DNA from: an uncultured Alphaproteobacteria bacterium
Lineage (GTDB): Bacteria; Pseudomonadota; Alphaproteobacteria; Sphingomonadales; Sphingomonadaceae
NCBI GenBank assembly: GCA_903939555.1
Contig: CAJAHV010000019.1
Location: 1 to 10,275 of the forward strand
Direction of reading: 5' to 3'
Length of the DNA: 10,275 nucleotides
A program made the translations under genes and the position numbers. Under the pieces are notes generated by a model, which saw only the letters and a list, made by a program, of their open reading frames with translations, had not been told where the DNA came from and made no database searches. Positions 6,438-10,275 of the stretch are shown piece after piece; position 1 is the stretch's first letter; the number at the start of each line of letters is the position of its first letter.

Positions 6438-6827
6438 ATGCGCAGCGCCGGTTGCCTGTTCGCCTTGGGACTTGTCATGGCGGTGCCGGCGCCAGCCATG
6501 ACCAAGGCTTTTTTGGCGTCGGTTCCGGGCGGGGGTGTGACAATGTCGATCGTGGTCACGCTGCCAGTCAGGGTGCCGCAGCAAGAGCTTGGTTCCGGCA
6601 CTTGGTTCGACCAGGTCGTGCCTGAGCCTGCATTCGGTATCGTCGGGCAGCGCGGTGCTGCACTGTCACTCTTCCTTGCCGATCCGTTTACCGTACCGCT
6701 CGCTGGTGCCGGCGGGGTAGCGCTGACGCTTGCCATTGCCGGGCGGCGTCGACATCGTCGCATGCTGGCTTGGGGCTATGTGCCGCCCGAAAGCTTGCTG
6801 CGGCGGTTGCTGGCCCTGCTGCGCTGA
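6438..6827 (+). CDS. Unknown exported/membrane protein, 129 residues
   Basis: I do not recognise this family. The start is well supported: GAGGAAG (6422-6428) lies 9 nt before the ATG. Residues 1-20 look like a signal peptide, with a short basic start, the hydrophobic core LFALGLVMAVP and an APA cleavage site at 18-20. The middle, about 30-85, is weakly hydrophobic and contains VPEPA at 61-65. A second hydrophobic segment starting VPLAGAGG (86-101) is followed by the basic cluster RRRHRR (103-108) and a 21-residue amphipathic Leu/Arg-rich tail. The VPL-hydrophobic-Arg layout recalls PEP-CTERM and VPLPA-CTERM sorting signals, but those normally end soon after the Arg cluster, so this is not a canonical member. 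A membrane protein with a cytoplasmic tail is as likely. Codon use has the G/C third-position lean of its neighbours. It runs in the same direction as mutL, 138 nt upstream of it. Confidence 0.65.
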   Translation: MRSAGCLFALGLVMAVPAPAMTKAFLASVPGGGVTMSIVVTLPVRVPQQELGSGTWFDQVVPEPAFGIVGQRGAALSLFLADPFTVPLAGAGGVALTLAIAGRRRHRRMLAWGYVPPESLLRRLLALLR

Positions 6828-6869
6828 AGCCGCCGCGAACGCTTGAGATCACAGCCAATATTTGTGGGG

Positions 6870-6931
6870 GGTCAATCCTGACCTTTGCCCCTGAGCTTTG
6901 CTGATGATACGGCGTTGAATGTTCCTGACCT
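6870..6931 (+). repeat. Repeats in the mutL leader
   Basis: TCCTGACCT occurs at 6876-6884 and again at 6923-6931. The first copy forms the right arm of a perfect 5-bp inverted repeat, GGTCA (6870-6874) with TGACC (6879-6883). Both lie in the 138-nt gap before mutL. They could be operator-like, or a remnant of a larger repeat. I found no clear -35/-10 pair here, so whether mutL has its own promoter or is read from the preceding gene is open. Confidence 0.3.
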
Positions 6932-6965
6932 AGTAATTCTGGCGTTCTCACTTTAAGGGTCGGAC

Positions 6966-8756
6966 GTGCCGTTGATCCGTCGCCTTCCCGACCATCTTGT
7001 CAACCAGATCGCAGCCGGCGAAGTCGTCGAACGTCCGGCGTCGGCGCTAAAGGAGCTGGTTGAAAATGCCCTTGACGCCGGGGCCCGGCGGATTGTGGTC
7101 GATCTGGAGGCCGGTGGCGTCGATCATCTGTCGGTCAGCGACGATGGCGTCGGTATGACGGCAGTCCAGTTGCGACTGGCGGTCGAGCGCCATGCCACCT
7201 CGAAACTGCCGGATGGGGATCTTGCGACGATCGCCACTCTGGGTTTTCGCGGCGAAGCGCTGCCGTCGATCGCCAGCGTTGCGACGCTGACGCTGACCAG
7301 CCGGACCGCAACCGACCCAGGCTGGCAACTGGCTGTCGACAATGGCCGCATCATCGGCGATGGCCCGGCGGCAACGTCGCCGGGTACGCGGGTGTCTGTC
7401 GACGGCTTGTTTGCTGCTGTTCCGGCGCGGCGCAAATTCCTCAAATCGGAACGCTCGGAGCTCGCTGCCTGTGTTGATGTCGTGCGGCGGCTGGCGATGG
7501 CGCGGGCCGATGTGGGCTTTGAGCTGCGCCATGGCGGCAGCGGCGCCAGTCGGCGCTTGCTGGCGGTGGCGGCCGGGTCCGACCAAGGCCCGGGGGCATT
7601 GGTAGCGCGGCTCGCAGCGCTGCTTGGCAGTGATTTTGCCGATAATGCCGTGGCGGTGGATCTGGAACGCGAAGGGCTGCGGTTGGGCGGTCTGGCGGCG
7701 ATTCCGACGTATAATCGCGGCATTGCCGACCATCAGTTCCTGTTCGTCAACCGCCGACCCGTGAAGGACCGGCTGCTTATTGGCGCGCTGCGCGGTGCCT
7801 ATCAGGATCTGTTGGCACGTGACCGGCACCCGGTGGTGGCGCTGTTCCTCGACGTGCCGCCGGACTTTGTCGATGTCAACGTCCACCCGGCCAAAACCGA
7901 GGTGCGTTTTCGGGATGCGGGGCTGGTCCGCGGCATGATCGTGTCGGGCCTGCGCCGCGCGCTCGATGAAGCCGGACATCGCGCGTCGACAAGGGTTTCG
8001 GCGACGGCGCTGGCCGCCTTTGCCGTGCCGGCGGCAATATACCCGCCGGAAGGGACGCCGTCACCAGCGCTAGCCGAGCCGCCGCGTCTGTTCAGCGACT
8101 TTCCGCCAGCCTTTGCGCCAGCCGAGCGTGGGCCGACGGCGTTACCGTCGCTGTCGCCATCGCCGCCGGCCACCAGCTTCCCGCTCGGCGCCGCGCGCGG
8201 CCAGATCGCCAATACATATGTGGTGGCGGAGACCGCTGATGCGCTTATCCTGGTCGATCAACATGCCGCACATGAACGGCTTACGCTCGAGCGGATGAAC
8301 GCAGCGCTCGCTAGTGGCGGCGTTCCGGCGCAGGCGCTGCTGCTGCCGGTTGTCGTCGAGCTCGACGAGATCGCCGCCGGGCGCATCGCCGACCGCGCTG
8401 CCGAACTTGGCGAACTGGGACTGGAGATCGAGGCCTTTGGCGCTTCCGCCATACTCGTGCGCGCGACCCCGGCACTGCTCGGCAATGCCGATCCCGAAGC
8501 ATTGGTACGCGATCTTGCCGACGATCTGTCAGCTTGGGGCCGCGCGGTGACGCTGAAGGAAAAGCTCGACAGTATCGCTGCCACTATGGCCTGTCATGGC
8601 AGTGTGCGTGCTGGCCGTGCGCTCAGCCTGGTTGAAATGAACGCCCTGTTGCGCGAGATGGAAGTGACGCCGCACAGCGGCCAGTGCAACCATGGCCGCC
8701 CGACCTGGGTGAAGCTGGCGCTAGGCGATATCGAGAAACTGTTCGGCCGACGCTGA
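6966..8756 (+). CDS. mutL: DNA mismatch repair protein MutL, endonuclease type
   Basis: MutL couples mismatch recognition by MutS to strand excision. The product is 596 residues. The N-terminal GHL-type ATPase shows NQIAAGEVVERPASALKELVENALDAGA (13-40), with catalytic Glu30 and Asn34, DDGVG (59-63), TSKL with GFRGEAL (78-99) and GTRV (140-143). A Pro/Ser/Ala-rich linker runs from about 355 to 405. The C-terminal dimerisation domain carries the metal-dependent nicking motifs: DQHAAHERLTLE (431-442, the DQHA(X)2E(X)4E pattern), ACHGSVRAG (542-550), CNHGRP (574-579) and FGR near the end (593-595). It therefore belongs to the MutH-independent type, unlike the enterobacterial enzyme. It starts with GTG at 6966, six nt after AAGGG (6955-6959). 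A TTG at 6972 is a less likely alternative. Identity is very secure. Confidence 0.98.
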   Translation: MPLIRRLPDHLVNQIAAGEVVERPASALKELVENALDAGARRIVVDLEAGGVDHLSVSDDGVGMTAVQLRLAVERHATSKLPDGDLATIATLGFRGEALPSIASVATLTLTSRTATDPGWQLAVDNGRIIGDGPAATSPGTRVSVDGLFAAVPARRKFLKSERSELAACVDVVRRLAMARADVGFELRHGGSGASRRLLAVAAGSDQGPGALVARLAALLGSDFADNAVAVDLEREGLRLGGLAAIPTYNRGIADHQFLFVNRRPVKDRLLIGALRGAYQDLLARDRHPVVALFLDVPPDFVDVNVHPAKTEVRFRDAGLVRGMIVSGLRRALDEAGHRASTRVSATALAAFAVPAAIYPPEGTPSPALAEPPRLFSDFPPAFAPAERGPTALPSLSPSPPATSFPLGAARGQIANTYVVAETADALILVDQHAAHERLTLERMNAALASGGVPAQALLLPVVVELDEIAAGRIADRAAELGELGLEIEAFGASAILVRATPALLGNADPEALVRDLADDLSAWGRAVTLKEKLDSIAATMACHGSVRAGRALSLVEMNALLREMEVTPHSGQCNHGRPTWVKLALGDIEKLFGRR

Positions 8757-8806
8757 CATGCGGCTATTGCGACTTGCCCAGCAGAAAGGGCGCTGTCACT
8801 TGGCAT

Positions 8807-9601
8807 TTAACTGGTGAATTGTTCCAGTACGATCCGGTCATCAAGCGCATAGCCCGGGTCGAACAGCAGTTCGAGGCTGACCGATTTGTCGGTAATGACA
8901 CGTACGCTGGCGACATCGCGGACTTCACGCTGGTCTGCGACGGCCGAAACTGGGCGTTTCTTGGCTTCGAGCACGCGGAATTCGATGACACTGGCTTGGG
9001 GCAGCAGTGCACCGCGCCAGCGCCGCGGCCGGAACGGGCTGATCGGCGTCAAAGCCAGCAGATCGGATTGCAGCGGCAGGATGGGGCCATTGGCGGACAG
9101 GTTATAGGCGGTGCTGCCCGCCGGCGTCGCCACAAGTACGCCATCGCAGATCAGTTCGGTCATGCGCACCTGGCCATCGATGATAATTTCGATCTTGGCG
9201 GTCTGGCGGGTTTCGCGCAGCAACGAGACTTCGTTCATTGCCGGCGATGTGATGGTTTCCCCGCTGATGGTGACGGCGCTCATCAGCAGCGGGTGCAGGG
9301 TGAAACTGCGCGCTGCACTGATGCGCTCCAGCAGTCCGTCTTCGGCAAATTCGTTCATCATGAAGCCGACGGTGCCGAGATTCATGCCGAATACCGGCTT
9401 GGGCTTGCTCGCCAGCAGCGCTTCGTGAAGGATGTGCAGGAGATAGCCATCGCCGCCCAGGGCTACGACGATATCGGCTTCCGCCACCGACACGAAATCA
9501 TAACGCTCGCGCAGGGCCGCCCCGGCAGCTTCGGCGGCTTCGGTGTCCGAAACCAGCAGCGCAAGCCGTTGTGGCAGCAACGTTTCAGCCACCGGTGACA
9601 C
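8807..9601 (-). CDS. nadK: NAD kinase
   Basis: NadK phosphorylates NAD+ to NADP+ in the cytoplasm and so sets the NADPH supply for biosynthesis and redox defence. The product is 264 residues, within the usual 250-300. Diagnostic motifs are GGDG at 49-52 in the nucleotide-binding site, the NE pair at 123-124 in AMNEVSLLRE, and the long conserved block DGVLVATPAGSTAYNLSANG (153-172). The start is probably GTG at 9601, which lies 17 nt inside the end of moaA; GTG at 9592 is a close alternative. Neither has a clear Shine-Dalgarno sequence, so translation is likely coupled to moaA. The 3' end faces mutL across only 50 nt with no convincing terminator. Identity is very secure; the start is less certain. 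Confidence 0.96.
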   Translation of the reverse strand: MSPVAETLLPQRLALLVSDTEAAEAAGAALRERYDFVSVAEADIVVALGGDGYLLHILHEALLASKPKPVFGMNLGTVGFMMNEFAEDGLLERISAARSFTLHPLLMSAVTISGETITSPAMNEVSLLRETRQTAKIEIIIDGQVRMTELICDGVLVATPAGSTAYNLSANGPILPLQSDLLALTPISPFRPRRWRGALLPQASVIEFRVLEAKKRPVSAVADQREVRDVASVRVITDKSVSLELLFDPGYALDDRIVLEQFTS

Positions 9602-10275
9602 TCATGTGCCGGGTGACCGCAGGTGCGGCGGCGCGGCGATCGATGACAAAATCATGGCCACGAGGCTTGCGGGTGATGGCTTCCGCTAGCGCGGCATCGA
9701 GCAGCACGTTATCGGCGCTGGCGCGTACCACACTGCGCAAATCGGCGACATCGTCCTGACCAAGACACATGTAGAGCTGGCCGGTCGCGGTCAGCCGCAC
9801 ACGATTGCAGCTTTCGCAGAAATTATGTGTCAGTGGCGTTATGAAACCCAGCCGTTGCCCGGTTTCGCCAATGCGGACATAGCGGGCCGGACCACCGGTA
9901 TTATCGGGCAAGTCGTGCAGGGTGAAGCGTCGGGACAGATCGGCCCGCACCCGGCTGAGCGGCAAATAGTGATCGACACGGTCTACGCCGATTTCTCCCA
10001 GCGGCATGGTTTCGATCAGCACCAAGTCATGGCCATGGGCGGCGGCAAAGGCCAGCATCGTCTCGACTTCGCCGTCGTTGACCCCGGCAAGCGCTACCAT
10101 GTTGAGCTTGATATGCAGCCCGGCGGCCTTTGCGGCGGCGATGCCATCAAGCACTTGCGGTAGCCGGCCCCAGCGGGTGATCTCGGCGAATTTGACAGGA
10201 TCGAGCGTATCGAGGCTGACATTGATGCGGCGCACCCCGGCGGCAAACAGATCGTCGGAAAATCGCTCTAGTTGC
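9585..10275 (-). CDS. moaA: GTP 3',8-cyclase MoaA, 5' end outside window
   Basis: MoaA is a radical-SAM enzyme. It converts GTP to 3',8-cyclo-7,8-dihydro-GTP, the first step of molybdenum cofactor synthesis. The window holds the last 229 residues; about 100 are missing at the N-terminus, including the CxxxCxxC loop for the SAM-binding cluster. The visible part has RINVSLDTLDP, typical of the family barrel. The second 4Fe-4S ligand set is a CxxCx13C pattern, with its cysteines encoded at 9816-9818, 9807-9809 and 9765-9767. The protein ends with the Gly-Gly pair that is functionally required in MoaA. The frame is open to the window edge, so this is truncation by the window and not a broken gene. 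The last codons overlap the nadK start. Confidence 0.96.
   Translation of the reverse strand, partial: QLERFSDDLFAAGVRRINVSLDTLDPVKFAEITRWGRLPQVLDGIAAAKAAGLHIKLNMVALAGVNDGEVETMLAFAAAHGHDLVLIETMPLGEIGVDRVDHYLPLSRVRADLSRRFTLHDLPDNTGGPARYVRIGETGQRLGFITPLTHNFCESCNRVRLTATGQLYMCLGQDDVADLRSVVRASADNVLLDAALAEAITRKPRGHDFVIDRRAAAPAVTRHMSVTGG

Noticed and set aside
6311..6763. A minus-strand frame opposite the unknown gene, also containing VPEP.
   Set aside because: The plus-strand frame has a signal peptide and a good ribosome binding site; this one has neither. The shared VPEP is a coincidence of GC-rich complementary codons.
6438..6827. Calling the unknown gene a PEP-CTERM protein.
   Set aside because: The VPEP motif is about 25 residues away from the hydrophobic helix, and 21 residues follow the Arg cluster, unlike canonical members.
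7047..7979. A 310-codon minus-strand frame opposite mutL.
   Set aside because: It is antisense to conserved MutL motifs, rich in Arg/Gln/His as typical shadow translations are, and has no supported start.
8757..8806. Possible bidirectional terminator between convergent mutL and nadK (GCCC/GGGC with an 8-nt loop).
   Set aside because: Only a 4-bp stem and no T-run on either strand; too weak to call.

Overview
The window is a high-GC chromosomal segment from an alphaproteobacterium, most likely of the Sphingomonadales. This rests on three things: the wording of the MreB and NadK sequences as I recall those families, the fusion of the mre and mrd cell-shape clusters into one run of genes, and a MutL that carries its own endonuclease motifs. 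I cannot name the genus. Nothing in the window looks like a mobile element, a CRISPR array or a defence island; most of it is core chromosome.

Region by region: positions 1-163 hold no gene I can support. A tRNA-Lys(CTT) lies at 164-239 on the minus strand. A five-gene minus-strand cluster follows, read from right to left: mreB (6073-5033), mreC (4931-3978), mreD (3970-3422), mrdA for PBP2 (3425-1422) and rodA (1422-319). Both the mreD/mrdA and mrdA/rodA junctions are ATGA overlaps. Together these genes encode the elongasome: the MreB filament, the MreC/MreD membrane adaptors, and the RodA glycosyltransferase paired with the PBP2 transpeptidase, which build side-wall peptidoglycan.

Upstream of mreB is a 364-nt divergent region (6074-6437). 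It holds a plausible mreB promoter, a nested inverted-repeat element and short spaced repeats. To its right, on the plus strand, are a 129-residue exported or membrane protein of unknown function (6438-6827) and mutL (6966-8756, GTG start), a mismatch-repair ATPase with the full endonuclease motif set. Converging on mutL from the right are nadK (9601-8807) and a 5'-truncated moaA (10275-9585). Their coding regions overlap by 17 nt, so NAD kinase is probably translated after the first molybdenum-cofactor enzyme.

The genes themselves are ordinary for the group. The points that deserve a second look lie between them: a switch-like inverted-repeat element at 6179-6240, the unknown protein with sorting-signal-like motifs, a perfect DnaA box just after mreB, and a GC stem-loop in front of mreC.
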